Shown here piece by piece: positions 56,801-64,000 of a stretch of DNA of 64,000 nucleotides (within the stretch, counting starts at the first letter, position 1; each line of letters begins with the position of its first letter). The notes below the pieces were generated by a model. The model was not told the origin of the DNA. It saw only the letters and a program-made list of their open reading frames with translations, and did no database searches. Source of the DNA: Nonomuraea solani (lineage in GTDB: Bacteria; Actinomycetota; Actinomycetes; Streptosporangiales; Streptosporangiaceae); assembly GCF_900108335.1 (NCBI RefSeq), contig NZ_FNVT01000005.1:434001-498000 (forward strand), in the 5' to 3' direction. Made by a program: the position numbers and the translations under genes.

Positions 56801-57715
56801 CTAAGACGGTTCTGGTTCTGGGACGGGTGGGGTGGCCGGTTGTGGGCGGCGTAGTGGGGAGAAGCGGAGGAGGGCCGCGCCGGCCACGGCCAGCAGAACC
56901 CAGCCCACCAGGCCGGTGATCCCGATCAGGACCTCGTTCGGAGGTGCGGCGGCGTTGCCGAGGAGCAGGGCGGGCGGGGCGACGGCGTTGAGGGAGCCGT
57001 GCGCCACCACCGCGGGCCACACGCTGCCGGTACGCAGCCGCAGCCACCCCAGCAGCACCCCGAACAGCATGCAGAAGCCGATGAAGTAGAGCGCCGCCCA
57101 CGACCCCAGACTCGGGTAGTTGTAGCCGAGCAGGGTGAGCGGGGCGTGCCAGAGGCCCCAGATCGCGCCGGACATCAGCAGCGCGGCGACCGTACCGTTC
57201 GTGGAAAGGAGCCGGGGCAGCAGCCAGCCGCGCCAGCCCCACTCCTCCCCCAGCACCGGGATCGCGTTCAGCACGGGCCCTGCCACGAGTGCCACCACGA
57301 TCTGCAGGATCGCCACCGTGCCCAGGTCGGCTGGTACGGCCATGCCCCGGGCCTCCAGCGCCGCCCTGAGCAGGCTGAACCGGTCGAGATCCAGTGAGAC
57401 CAGCCCGACGGCGGCGCTGAGCCCCACGGCCAGGAACACCAGCAGTGGCACGCCGAGCCACGCGGCCAGCACGAGCGCCCCCGTGCGCTTCTTGCGCTCG
57501 CCGAGCGTCAGGCCGGTCAGCGCGGCCCACTCGCGGAACGGCGCGCGCGAGACGGCCCACACGCCCAGCACGCCCACCGCCGGCGTGAACATCATCAGCG
57601 TGGCCAGCCCGGTCATGAGCGGCGAGGCGAGCCCGCCGTCGAGCCAGAGGGGCAGCGCCGCCGCCCATGACAGCCCGAAGGCCAGGACGATGAAGATGAG
57701 CAGAGGTCTTTTCAT
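56801..57715 (-). CDS. CPBP-family intramembrane metalloprotease
   Basis: A 304-residue membrane protein with about eight helices. The three CPBP/ABI motifs are present: EEWGWRGWLLPRL (Glu-Glu and Arg), GAIWGLWHAPLTLLG (His), and VVAHGSLNAVAPP (His and Asn). Relatives act as CAAX-like proteases or bacteriocin-immunity proteins. Its ATG overlaps the stop of the DUF1648 gene by 4 bp, making it the last gene of a GntR-DUF1648-CPBP operon. A proline-rich tail (PQPATPPVPEPEPS) ends it. Confidence 0.9.
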   Translation of the reverse strand: MKRPLLIFIVLAFGLSWAAALPLWLDGGLASPLMTGLATLMMFTPAVGVLGVWAVSRAPFREWAALTGLTLGERKKRTGALVLAAWLGVPLLVFLAVGLSAAVGLVSLDLDRFSLLRAALEARGMAVPADLGTVAILQIVVALVAGPVLNAIPVLGEEWGWRGWLLPRLLSTNGTVAALLMSGAIWGLWHAPLTLLGYNYPSLGSWAALYFIGFCMLFGVLLGWLRLRTGSVWPAVVAHGSLNAVAPPALLLGNAAAPPNEVLIGITGLVGWVLLAVAGAALLRFSPLRRPQPATPPVPEPEPS

Positions 57716-58920
57716 GTATTAACACGCTCCGCGATGAGGGCGTTGATGAGGGATGCGCCGCGCTCGGCGTCGTCGACGCTGATCGCCAGCCGACCGCCGG
57801 AACGGTAGCGGAGGACCAGGCATTCGCCACCACGCAGCATGATGGTGGCGCTTCCCGGCACTCCGCGAAAGCCCCAGCCGCCCACATCTCCCGGCAGGCG
57901 CTCCTCGGCCCAGGCGGAGTCGATCACGGACAGCCGGATCCGGCGCGCCGGCAGGCGGAGCGGGCCGAGCCCGATCCTGACCGTGTCGCCCCCGGCCCCG
58001 ACGGTGACGGACGTGGTCACGAGCGTGAGCAGGAACACGAGAGCGATGGGCGGCAGGGTCGCGCCGACGGCGCTTCGCGGCAGGGTGCCGAGGAGGGTCA
58101 GCGTGCCCACCACGGCGATGACGGCGAGCGAGACGAGCCCGACCAGGGTGAGCCAGCGGTTGGTGGCCCGGCCGACCCAGACCGTCCGCCGGCCGGGCGT
58201 GAGCCGGAGACGGGGCGGTGCCTGGCCCTCGAGGATGGGCGGTACATGACCCTCAGGGGCGAGTGGTGTGCGGCCTTCGGGCGCGCGTGGTGCGTGGCCC
58301 TCAGAGGCCAGTGGTGTGCGGCCCTCGGAGGTGAGCCGTGCGTGGCCCTCAGAGGCCAGTGGTGCGTGGCCTTCGGAGGCCGGTGGTGTGCGGCCCTCGG
58401 AGGTGAGCCGTGCGTGGCCCCCGGAAGCGGGCGGGGCGTGGCCCTCCCAGGCGGACTGCGCGTGGTCCTCGGGAGTGCGCCGCGCGTGGCGTTCGGAGGT
58501 GCGTGGGCCAAGGGTGCCTCTGCTCGCATAGCCGGCGAGGAGGGCGGCCGCGAGGATCACGGGGAGGTTCCAGGCCGGCAGTGAGGCCGCCCGCCAGCCG
58601 GAGGCGTCGAGGTTGGCCGCCAGTGTCGAGGTGTTGGCGGCGAGCAGGAGCACGCCCGTGCCGAAGAGCGCGCTCCACGAGATCGCCCGGCGGGCGCGCC
58701 CGCGCAGGCCGGCCGCCAGCAGGACCGCGCACAGCACGGCCCAGGTGAGCGTGATCGTGACCACGTGGGCGGCGAACGTGCTGGAGCCGTTGGGCGCCCC
58801 GCCGAGCCCCCAGTGCGTGGCCATGGGATCGGGCAGGTGGTCGCGTACGGCGAAGGAGGTCAGCAGCAGCGCGGCGGTCACGGCCAGGCCCCACGCGGCG
58901 GCGATGACACGGGGTCTCAC
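57712..58920 (-). CDS. DUF1648-type membrane protein with 8-residue repeat insert
   Basis: A 402-residue membrane protein. The N-terminal part matches DUF1648: a first helix, then LPDPMATHWGLGGAPNGSSTF, and helices up to residue about 140. Residues about 142-237 are twelve 8-residue repeats of the SEGHAPLA type. Two more helices (WLTLVGLVSLAVIAVVGTLTLLG; PPIALVFLLTLVTTSV) precede a C-terminal beta-rich domain with GFRGVPGSATIMLRGGECLVLRYRSGG. GTG 58920 overlaps the GntR stop by 4 bp. Such genes usually accompany YtrA-like regulators and are induced by envelope stress; the exact role is unknown. Confidence 0.83.
   Translation of the reverse strand: MRPRVIAAAWGLAVTAALLLTSFAVRDHLPDPMATHWGLGGAPNGSSTFAAHVVTITLTWAVLCAVLLAAGLRGRARRAISWSALFGTGVLLLAANTSTLAANLDASGWRAASLPAWNLPVILAAALLAGYASRGTLGPRTSERHARRTPEDHAQSAWEGHAPPASGGHARLTSEGRTPPASEGHAPLASEGHARLTSEGRTPLASEGHAPRAPEGRTPLAPEGHVPPILEGQAPPRLRLTPGRRTVWVGRATNRWLTLVGLVSLAVIAVVGTLTLLGTLPRSAVGATLPPIALVFLLTLVTTSVTVGAGGDTVRIGLGPLRLPARRIRLSVIDSAWAEERLPGDVGGWGFRGVPGSATIMLRGGECLVLRYRSGGRLAISVDDAERGASLINALIAERVNT
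58210..58497 (-). repeat. 24-bp tandem array, 12 copies, in frame
   Basis: Twelve 24-bp units encode SEGHAPLA-like octapeptides (SEGHARLT, SEGRTPPA, PEGRTPLA). Several neighbouring pairs are nearly identical as two-unit blocks, pointing to recent block duplications. The array is placed between two membrane regions of the DUF1648 protein. Confidence 0.93.
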
Positions 58921-59264
58921 GTCAGTTCCTCCAGGATCGTGATGAGGTCCGCACGGCTGTAGCCGTATTTCGCGGCCTCCTCGAGCAGCTCGCGCGCCCG
59001 CTGCGTGAGCAGGGCGCGCCCGTCGGCGCGGCCCGCCACGCTGACGCCGCGGCCTCGCCGGAACTCCAGCAGGCCCTCGTCCCGCAGCTCGCGCAGGGCG
59101 CGCAGGACGGTGTTGGCGTTGATGCCCAGCGCGCCGGCGAGGTCGCGGGCCGGCGGCAGGCGGTCGCCCGGCCGGTAGGAGCCCTCGCCGATGGCGCGGC
59201 GAATGGCGCCCGCGACCTGCTCGTGCAGGGGCCGGGCGTCATTGAGGTCGAGGGTCAGCAACAT
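58917..59264 (-). CDS. GntR-family regulator, YtrA type
   Basis: A 115-residue regulator. The winged helix reads PLHEQVAGAIRRAIGEGSYRPGDRLPPARDLAGALGINANTVLRALRELRDEGLLEFRRGRGVSV, followed by a short helical dimerisation tail (RARELLEEAAKYGYSRADLITILEEL) in place of a large effector domain, as in YtrA. It is the first gene of an operon with the DUF1648 and CPBP genes. A TGGTGC-N11-GCACCA dyad (59264-59286) overlaps its start codon and promoter (minus-strand TACCAT), which fits autorepression. Confidence 0.92.
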   Translation of the reverse strand: MLLTLDLNDARPLHEQVAGAIRRAIGEGSYRPGDRLPPARDLAGALGINANTVLRALRELRDEGLLEFRRGRGVSVAGRADGRALLTQRARELLEEAAKYGYSRADLITILEELT

Positions 59265-59286
59265 GGTGCCAATGATGGTAGCACCA
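59264..59286 (-). promoter_or_regulatory. YtrA-type operator over the GntR start
   Basis: TGGTGC (59264-59269) and GCACCA (59281-59286) form a dyad around the -10-like TACCAT (minus strand, 59275-59280). GntR proteins of this type bind such dyads; autorepression is inferred. Confidence 0.55.
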
Positions 59287-59331
59287 TCGCGCAGGATTCC
59301 GGGACCGGCGAATGGTAGGATGAACCCCTGT

Positions 59332-59361
59332 TTGTGAGTACGTAGAAACCGTGGATAGCAT
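59332..59361 (+). promoter_or_regulatory. promoter of pepA, leaderless geometry
   Basis: TTGTGA (59332-59337) and TAGCAT (59356-59361) are 18 bp apart, and the -10 ends 8 nt before the GTG start at 59370. Confidence 0.6.
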
Positions 59362-59369
59362 CGGTTTAC

Positions 59370-60839
59370 GTGACCACTGTGCGGCTGAACTCAGCAGATC
59401 CAGTCTCCATCGACACCGACGCGTTGGTCGTCGGCTTCCGGTCAGGCCAGGACGGCCCCACCCCCGCGACGGGGGCCGAGTCGCTCGAGGCCGCCTTCGG
59501 CGGCAAGCTCGCCGCCTCGCTCGGCGCCGTCGCCTTCTCCGGCAAGGCGGGTGAGCTGGCCAAGCTGCCGACGTTCGGCGCCATCTCCGCGCCGCTGCTG
59601 GTCGCCGTCGGCCTGGGCGACTCCCCCGACCCCGAGGGTCTGCGCCGCGCCGCCGGCGCCGCCGTACGCTCCCTGGCCGGCACCGCCCGCGCCGCCCTCG
59701 CGCTGCCCGCGGGCACCGCGGAGGAGGCCGAGGCCGTGGCGCTGGGCGGGCTGCTCGGCGCGTACGCCTTCGCCCGCTACCGCACCGGCGACGGGCAGAA
59801 GGCGCCGGTCTCCGAGCTGACCGTGATCTCCGGTGAGCCCGAGGCGGTGGCCGAGCGCGCGAGCGTGCTGGCCGAGGCGGTCGGCCTGGTCCGCGACCTG
59901 GTCAACACGCCGCCCTCCGACCTGTGGCCGGCCAAGTTCGCCGAGATCGCCGAGCAGGTGGGCGGCAAGGCCGGGCTGAGCGTCGAGGTGCTGGACGACA
60001 AGCAGCTCAAGGACGGCGGCTACGGCGGCCTCGTGGGCGTCGGCCAGGGCTCGGCCAACCCGCCGCGCCTGGTGCGCCTGGCCTACAACCACCCCGATGC
60101 CGCCAAGACCCTCGCCTTCGTGGGCAAGGGCATCACGTTCGACTCGGGCGGCCTGTCGCTCAAGCCGTCGGCCGCCATGGACTGGATGAAATCCGACATG
60201 GGCGGCGCGGGCGCCGTGCTCGGCGCGCTGATCGGCATCGCCAGGCTCGGCCTGCCGGTCAACGCCGTCGGCTACCTGTGCCTGGCGGAGAACCTGCCGA
60301 GCGGCACCGCCCAGCGGCCCTCCGACGTGATCCACAGCTACAGCGGCAAGACGGTCGAGGTGCTCGACACCGACGCCGAGGGCCGCCTGGTGCTGATGGA
60401 CGGCATCGCCAGGGCCGCCGAGGACGGCCCCGACCTGATCGTCGACGTGGCGACGCTCACCGGCGCGCAGATCGTCGCGCTCGGCTGGCGCACCGCCGGC
60501 GTCATGGCCAACGACGATGCCATCAGGGAGCTGGTGGTCGAGGCCGCGGGCGCCGTCGGCGAAGGCGCGTGGGGCATGCCGCTGCCCGAGGAACTGCGCA
60601 AGGGCCTCGACTCCCCGATCGCCGACATCGCCAACCTCCAGCCGGAGCGCTGGGGCAGCATGCTGGCGGCGGGCATCTTCCTGAAGGAGTTCGTGCCCGA
60701 CGGGGTGCGCTGGGCGCACATCGACATGGCCGGACCCGCCTTCAACAAGGGCGAGGCGCACGGTTACACGCCGAAGGGCGGCACCGGCGCCATCACCCGC
60801 ACTCTCATCGGACTCGCCGAGCGGCACGCGAGCATCTGA
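59370..60839 (+). CDS. pepA: leucyl aminopeptidase (M17)
   Basis: A 489-residue cytosolic dinuclear zinc exopeptidase. The C-terminal catalytic half has FVGKGITFDSGGLSLKPSAAMDWMKSDMGGAG (Lys, Asp metal ligands), VEVLDTDAEGRLVLMDGI (the NTDAEGRL motif with N replaced by D), LTGAQIVALG and the terminal GPAFNKGEAHGYTPKGGTG. The N-terminal alpha/beta domain is of normal size. GTG 59370 is set by the promoter just upstream. It is syntenic with mycobacterial pepB, followed as there by the 2-oxo acid dehydrogenase E2 gene. Confidence 0.95.
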   Translation: MTTVRLNSADPVSIDTDALVVGFRSGQDGPTPATGAESLEAAFGGKLAASLGAVAFSGKAGELAKLPTFGAISAPLLVAVGLGDSPDPEGLRRAAGAAVRSLAGTARAALALPAGTAEEAEAVALGGLLGAYAFARYRTGDGQKAPVSELTVISGEPEAVAERASVLAEAVGLVRDLVNTPPSDLWPAKFAEIAEQVGGKAGLSVEVLDDKQLKDGGYGGLVGVGQGSANPPRLVRLAYNHPDAAKTLAFVGKGITFDSGGLSLKPSAAMDWMKSDMGGAGAVLGALIGIARLGLPVNAVGYLCLAENLPSGTAQRPSDVIHSYSGKTVEVLDTDAEGRLVLMDGIARAAEDGPDLIVDVATLTGAQIVALGWRTAGVMANDDAIRELVVEAAGAVGEGAWGMPLPEELRKGLDSPIADIANLQPERWGSMLAAGIFLKEFVPDGVRWAHIDMAGPAFNKGEAHGYTPKGGTGAITRTLIGLAERHASI

Positions 60840-60890
60840 AACAAATGAAAAGATGACGGCATCACGTACACCCCGACAAGGAGCCTTCCT

Positions 60891-62255
60891 GTGGCCTATG
60901 ACATCGTCGTCCTAGGGGGCGGCAGCGGCGGTTACGCCTGCGCGCTTCGGGCGGCTGAGCTGGGCAAGTCGGTCGCCCTGATCGAAAGGGACAAGATCGG
61001 CGGCACCTGCCTCCACAGGGGATGCATCCCCACGAAGGCCCTGCTGCACTCCGCCGAGATCGCGGACGAGACCCGCGAGAGCGAGTCCTACGGCGTCAAG
61101 GCGCGCTTCGAGGGCATCGACGTCCAGGGCGTCCACGCCTTCAAGGACAAGATCGTCACGCGGGCCTGGAAGGGCGTGCAGGGCCTGCTGAAGGGCGCGG
61201 GCGTGACCATCGTCGAGGGCGAGGGCCGGCTGGTCGGCGCCAACCGGATCCAGGTGGGCTCGGAGGTCGTCGAGGGCCGCAACCTCGTCCTGGCCACCGG
61301 CTCGGCGCCCAAGTCGCTGCCCGGGCTGGAGATCGACGGCGAGCGGGTCATCACCAGCGAGCACACGCTGAAGATGGACCGCGTGCCCGCGTCGGTGATC
61401 GTGCTGGGCGGCGGTGTGATCGGCGTCGAGCTGGCGAGCGTCTACCGTTCGTTCGGGGCCGAGGTCACGATCGTCGAGGCGCTGCCGCACCTGCTGCCGA
61501 CCGAGGAGGAGTCCAGCTCCAAGCTGCTCGAGCGGGCCTTCCGCCGCCGCGGCATCAAATACGAGCTGGGCGTCTTCTTCGACGGCGTCAAGACGACCGA
61601 GACGGGCGTGGTCGTCACCCTGGCCAACGGCAAGACGCTCGACGCCGAGCTGCTGCTGGTCGCGGTCGGCCGCGGCGCGGTGTCGGCGGGCATGGGCTTC
61701 GAGGAGCAGGGCGTCACGGTCGAGCGCGGCGCCGTCGTGGTCGACGAGCACTGCCGTACGTCGGTGCCCGGGATCTACGCCATCGGCGACCTGATCCCGA
61801 CGCTGCAGCTCGCGCACGCCGGGTTCGCGGAGGGCATCATGGTGGCCGAGCACATCGCCGGCCTCAACCCGCCGCCCATCGACTACGCGGGCGTGCCCCG
61901 CATCACCTATTCCGACCCGGAGGTGGCCTCGGTCGGCATCACGTCCGCCCAGGCGGCCGAGCGCGGCATCGAGATCGTCGAGCAGGTCTACGACCTCGCG
62001 GGCAACCCCAAGAGCCAGATCCTCGGCACTGCGGGCGCCGTGAAGGTCATCGCCCAGAAGGACGGTCCCGTCGTCGGTGTCCACATGGTGGGCCGGCGCA
62101 TCGGCGAGCTCGTCACGGAGGGTCAGCTGATCTACAACTGGGAGGCGCTGCCCGCAGAGGTCGCCCAGCTCATCCACGCACACCCGACCCAGTCCGAGGC
62201 CATGGGTGAGGCGATGCTGGCTCTGGCCGGCAAGCCGTTGCACGTACACAACTAG
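60891..62255 (+). CDS. lpdA: dihydrolipoyl dehydrogenase
   Basis: A 454-residue flavoprotein (E3). FAD site VVLGGGSGGYACALRAAELG, redox disulfide GGTCLHRGCIPTKAL, NAD site VIVLGGGVIGVELASVYRSFG, FAD site GIYAIGDLI and the active-site His-Glu in IHAHPTQSEAMGEA. It reoxidises the lipoyl groups of 2-oxo acid dehydrogenases. GTG 60891 follows AAGGAG. The E2 gene begins 38 bp downstream, so E3 and E2 are made together. Confidence 0.96.
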   Translation: MAYDIVVLGGGSGGYACALRAAELGKSVALIERDKIGGTCLHRGCIPTKALLHSAEIADETRESESYGVKARFEGIDVQGVHAFKDKIVTRAWKGVQGLLKGAGVTIVEGEGRLVGANRIQVGSEVVEGRNLVLATGSAPKSLPGLEIDGERVITSEHTLKMDRVPASVIVLGGGVIGVELASVYRSFGAEVTIVEALPHLLPTEEESSSKLLERAFRRRGIKYELGVFFDGVKTTETGVVVTLANGKTLDAELLLVAVGRGAVSAGMGFEEQGVTVERGAVVVDEHCRTSVPGIYAIGDLIPTLQLAHAGFAEGIMVAEHIAGLNPPPIDYAGVPRITYSDPEVASVGITSAQAAERGIEIVEQVYDLAGNPKSQILGTAGAVKVIAQKDGPVVGVHMVGRRIGELVTEGQLIYNWEALPAEVAQLIHAHPTQSEAMGEAMLALAGKPLHVHN

Positions 62256-62293
62256 TCCAGCCCTCGAGATCAGAACGCGAGAGAAGAATAACG

Positions 62294-63757
62294 ATGCCGG
62301 TCTCCGTACAGATGCCCCAGCTCGGCGAGAGCGTGACCGAGGGCACGGTAACCCGTTGGCTGAAGAAGGAGGGCGAGCGCGTCGAGGCTGACGAGCCGCT
62401 CCTGGAGGTGTCGACCGACAAGGTCGACACCGAGATCCCGTCGCCGTCCGCGGGTGTTCTCACCAAGATCGTCGTGGCGGAGGACGAGACGGTCGAGGTC
62501 GGGGCCGAGCTCGCCGTCATCGACGAGAACGGTCAGCCGGGCGCGTCCGCTCCGGCGGCGGAGGCGGCCCCCGCGCCGGCTCCGGAGCCCGAGCCCGAGC
62601 CTGAGCCCGCCCCGGCGGCTCCGGCCTCCTCGATCCCGCAGCCGGCTCCGGCCCAGGCCCAGGCGCCCGCCCCGGCTCCGGCGCCCGCGCCGCAGGCCGC
62701 TCCCCCGGCGCAGCCGGCCGCCCAGCCCGCGGCACAGCCTGCCCAGCAGGCCGCGCAGCCGTCCTCGGGTGACAGCCCGTACGTGACGCCGCTGGTGCGC
62801 AAGCTCGCCAACGAGCACGGTGTCGACCTCGACGCCATCAACGGCACCGGCGTGGGTGGCCGGATCCGCAAGCAGGACGTGCTGGAGGCGGCCAAGGAGC
62901 AGCGCGAGAAGGCCGCCGCGCAGGCCGCGCCGGCTCCCGCCGCTCCGGCGGCCGCGGCTCCGGCCCAGGCCACCACGCCCACCACGCCCGCCCCGGTCTC
63001 CCCGCAGCCCGAGCCCGTGGAGGTCGACACGACCCTGCGCGGCCGTACGGAGAAGATGACGCGCCTGCGTCAGACCATCGCCAAGCGCATGGTCGAGTCG
63101 CTGCAGACGGCGGCGCAGCTCACGTCGGTCGTCGAGGTCGACGTGACGAAGATCGCGCAACTGCGGGCGCGGGCGAAGGACGACTTCCTGCGCCGTGAGG
63201 GCGTGAAGCTGACCTTCACCCCGTTCTTCGCGATGGCCACGGTCGAGGCGCTCAAGCAGCACCCGAAGCTGAACGCCACGATCAACAACGAGACCAACGA
63301 GGTCACCTACTTCGACGTCGAGAACCTCGGCATGGCGGTCGACACCGACCGTGGCCTGCTCGCGGCCGTCGTGAAGAACGCCGGCGACCTCAACCTGGCC
63401 GGGCTCGCCCGCAAGGTCACCGACCTGGCCGAGCGCACCCGCAACAACCAGGTGACGCCCGACGAGATCACCGGCGGCACGTTCACGCTGACGAACACGG
63501 GCAGCCGCGGCGCCCTGTTCGACACGCCGATCCTCAACCAGCCGCAGGTCGGCATGCTCGGCACGGGCGCCGTCGTCAAGCGGCCCGTGGTGATCGACAC
63601 GCCGGAGGGCGAGGTCATCGCGGTGCGGTCGATGGTCTACCTGGCGCTGACCTACGACCACCGCCTGGTCGACGGCGCCGACGCGGCTCGCTTCCTGACG
63701 ACGATCAAGCGCCGTCTCGAGGAGGGCCGCTTCGAGGCCCAGCTCGGCCTGGCGTAA
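62294..63757 (+). CDS. sucB: 2-oxo acid dehydrogenase E2 (dihydrolipoamide acyltransferase)
   Basis: A 487-residue E2. One lipoyl domain (residues 1-77, lipoyl Lys in STDKVDTEIPSP), a Pro/Ala-rich swinging linker (about 83-152), a peripheral-subunit-binding domain (VTPLVRKLANEHGVDLDAINGTGVGGRIRKQDVL), a second Ala/Pro linker, and the catalytic domain with TFTLTNTGSRG and the active-site DHRLVDGADAARFL. In actinobacteria this protein (DlaT/SucB) serves pyruvate and possibly 2-oxoglutarate complexes, so the symbol is provisional. The single lipoyl domain and proximity to pepA match the Rv2213-Rv2215 region. Confidence 0.93.
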   Translation: MPVSVQMPQLGESVTEGTVTRWLKKEGERVEADEPLLEVSTDKVDTEIPSPSAGVLTKIVVAEDETVEVGAELAVIDENGQPGASAPAAEAAPAPAPEPEPEPEPAPAAPASSIPQPAPAQAQAPAPAPAPAPQAAPPAQPAAQPAAQPAQQAAQPSSGDSPYVTPLVRKLANEHGVDLDAINGTGVGGRIRKQDVLEAAKEQREKAAAQAAPAPAAPAAAAPAQATTPTTPAPVSPQPEPVEVDTTLRGRTEKMTRLRQTIAKRMVESLQTAAQLTSVVEVDVTKIAQLRARAKDDFLRREGVKLTFTPFFAMATVEALKQHPKLNATINNETNEVTYFDVENLGMAVDTDRGLLAAVVKNAGDLNLAGLARKVTDLAERTRNNQVTPDEITGGTFTLTNTGSRGALFDTPILNQPQVGMLGTGAVVKRPVVIDTPEGEVIAVRSMVYLALTYDHRLVDGADAARFLTTIKRRLEEGRFEAQLGLA

Positions 63758-63784
63758 CGAGCCGAAGGCCGGGTGAACGCGTCC

Positions 63785-63899
63785 GGTGAAGCCGGGCGGG
63801 CGCGTCCGGCTTCGCTGGGCGAACGTGCCCGGTGAAGCTCGGCGAACGCGTCCGGTGAAGCTCGGCGAACGCGTCCGGTGAAGCTGGGCGAACGCGTCC
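63785..63899. repeat. 23-bp tandem array, 5 copies, intergenic
   Basis: Five 23-bp units of the GGTGAAGCTCGGCGAACGCG-TCC type start at 63785, 63808, 63831, 63854 and 63877; units 3 and 4 are identical and unit 2 is the most diverged. The unit is not a multiple of three and lies between the E2 stop and its terminator, so it is non-coding. Confidence 0.93.
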
Positions 63900-63901
63900 G
63901 G

Positions 63902-63938
63902 AAAGGCCGGGTGGCTCCTTGGGGGTCGCCCGGCCTTT
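63902..63938 (+). terminator. hairpin terminator after the E2 gene
   Basis: AAAGGCCGGG (63902-63911) pairs with CCCGGCCTTT (63929-63938), closing the lpdA-sucB transcript after the 23-bp array. Confidence 0.88.
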
Positions 63939-63990
63939 CGCGTGCGCGGGGCTCACCGCGTGGCGGGGGTGGCGGGCGTACTGTGGGGGC

Positions 63991-64000
63991 ATGGCGATCA
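63991..64000 (+). CDS. start of the next gene, cut by the window edge
   Basis: ATGGCGATCA gives Met-Ala-Ile; TACTGT (63979-63984) ends 6 nt before it, the leaderless geometry seen repeatedly here. In M. tuberculosis the gene after dlaT encodes a TIGR01777-type epimerase, so that is the expected product, but three codons cannot show it. Confidence 0.4.

Noticed and set aside
55804..58497. CRISPR array
   Set aside because: The repeats are contiguous, lack unique spacers, translate in frame inside cobS and the DUF1648 gene, and no cas gene is present.
63785..63899. Origin-like iterons or a phage attachment site
   Set aside because: The 23-bp units follow a gene end and precede its terminator; there is no replication or integrase gene nearby.

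Overview
The window is about 70% G+C, with near-total G/C at third codon positions, GTG starts, 4-bp ATGA/GTGA gene overlaps and many genes whose -10 hexamer lies 6-8 nt before the start codon (leaderless). Gene content (QcrA/B/C with CtaE, actinobacterial CtaF, PimB-type mannosyltransferase, RAM-domain protein, DUF3043, PspA/PspAA/PspAB) points to an actinomycete chromosome, most likely of the Streptosporangiales (Nonomuraea-like). Much of the gene order matches, from memory, the Mycobacterium tuberculosis stretch Rv2187-Rv2216 (fadD15, pimB', NlpC/P60, exonuclease/UvrC-like, trpD, ctaE-qcrCAB, ctaF/ctaC, adoK, erpA, cobS, pepB, dlaT), so this is core chromosome with accessory insertions. No tRNA, rRNA, CRISPR, prophage or transposase was found.

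Layout. 0-7 kb: SRPBCC fragment, phosphoesterase, acyl-CoA synthetase, a divergent MerR/aldo-keto reductase pair, a 22-heptad coiled-coil gene with a structured A+T-rich leader, and an ABC exporter. 7-14 kb: an operon of secreted metallopeptidase, CAAX-type M48 protease and PimB-like mannosyltransferase; two NlpC/P60 wall hydrolases, the first behind a ydaO-type (c-di-AMP) riboswitch and starting at CTG; a NYN-domain protein. 14-20 kb: phosphotransferase, a DesK/LuxR-type two-component system, and a small membrane protein with two bPH2-domain proteins. 19.7-20.6 kb holds a decayed gene. 20.6-25.2 kb: two receptor Ser/Thr kinases and a kinase-less sensor sharing the same extracellular two-Cys domain.

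25-43 kb: DEDDh exonuclease/GIY-YIG protein, RAM protein, then the aerobic respiratory chain (ctaE-qcrC-qcrA-qcrB and ctaC-ctaD-ctaF), interrupted by a receiver-like gene, trpD and an L,D-transpeptidase; cysteine desulfurase-TusA, CBS protein, adenosine kinase, ErpA, and nadA behind a perfect 19-bp palindrome. 43-52 kb: a third receptor kinase, a DUF998-hydrolase fusion, the Psp envelope-stress operon, DUF3043, SMI1/KNR4 and a second aldo-keto reductase. 52-59 kb: cobalamin genes cobU and cobS, an ABC ATPase, and a GntR/DUF1648/CPBP operon. 59-64 kb: pepA, lpd and the 2-oxo acid dehydrogenase E2.

The most unusual feature is a set of degenerate tandem arrays with unrelated unit lengths. They are in frame inside conserved genes (33 bp x19 in cobS, 42 bp x4 and about 30 bp x3-4 in cobU, 24 bp x12 in the DUF1648 gene, 21 bp x22 in the coiled-coil gene). 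Those in intergenic gaps have units that are not multiples of three (58, about 17 and 23 bp). The cobS array almost doubles the enzyme, yet removing it leaves a protein of normal length.
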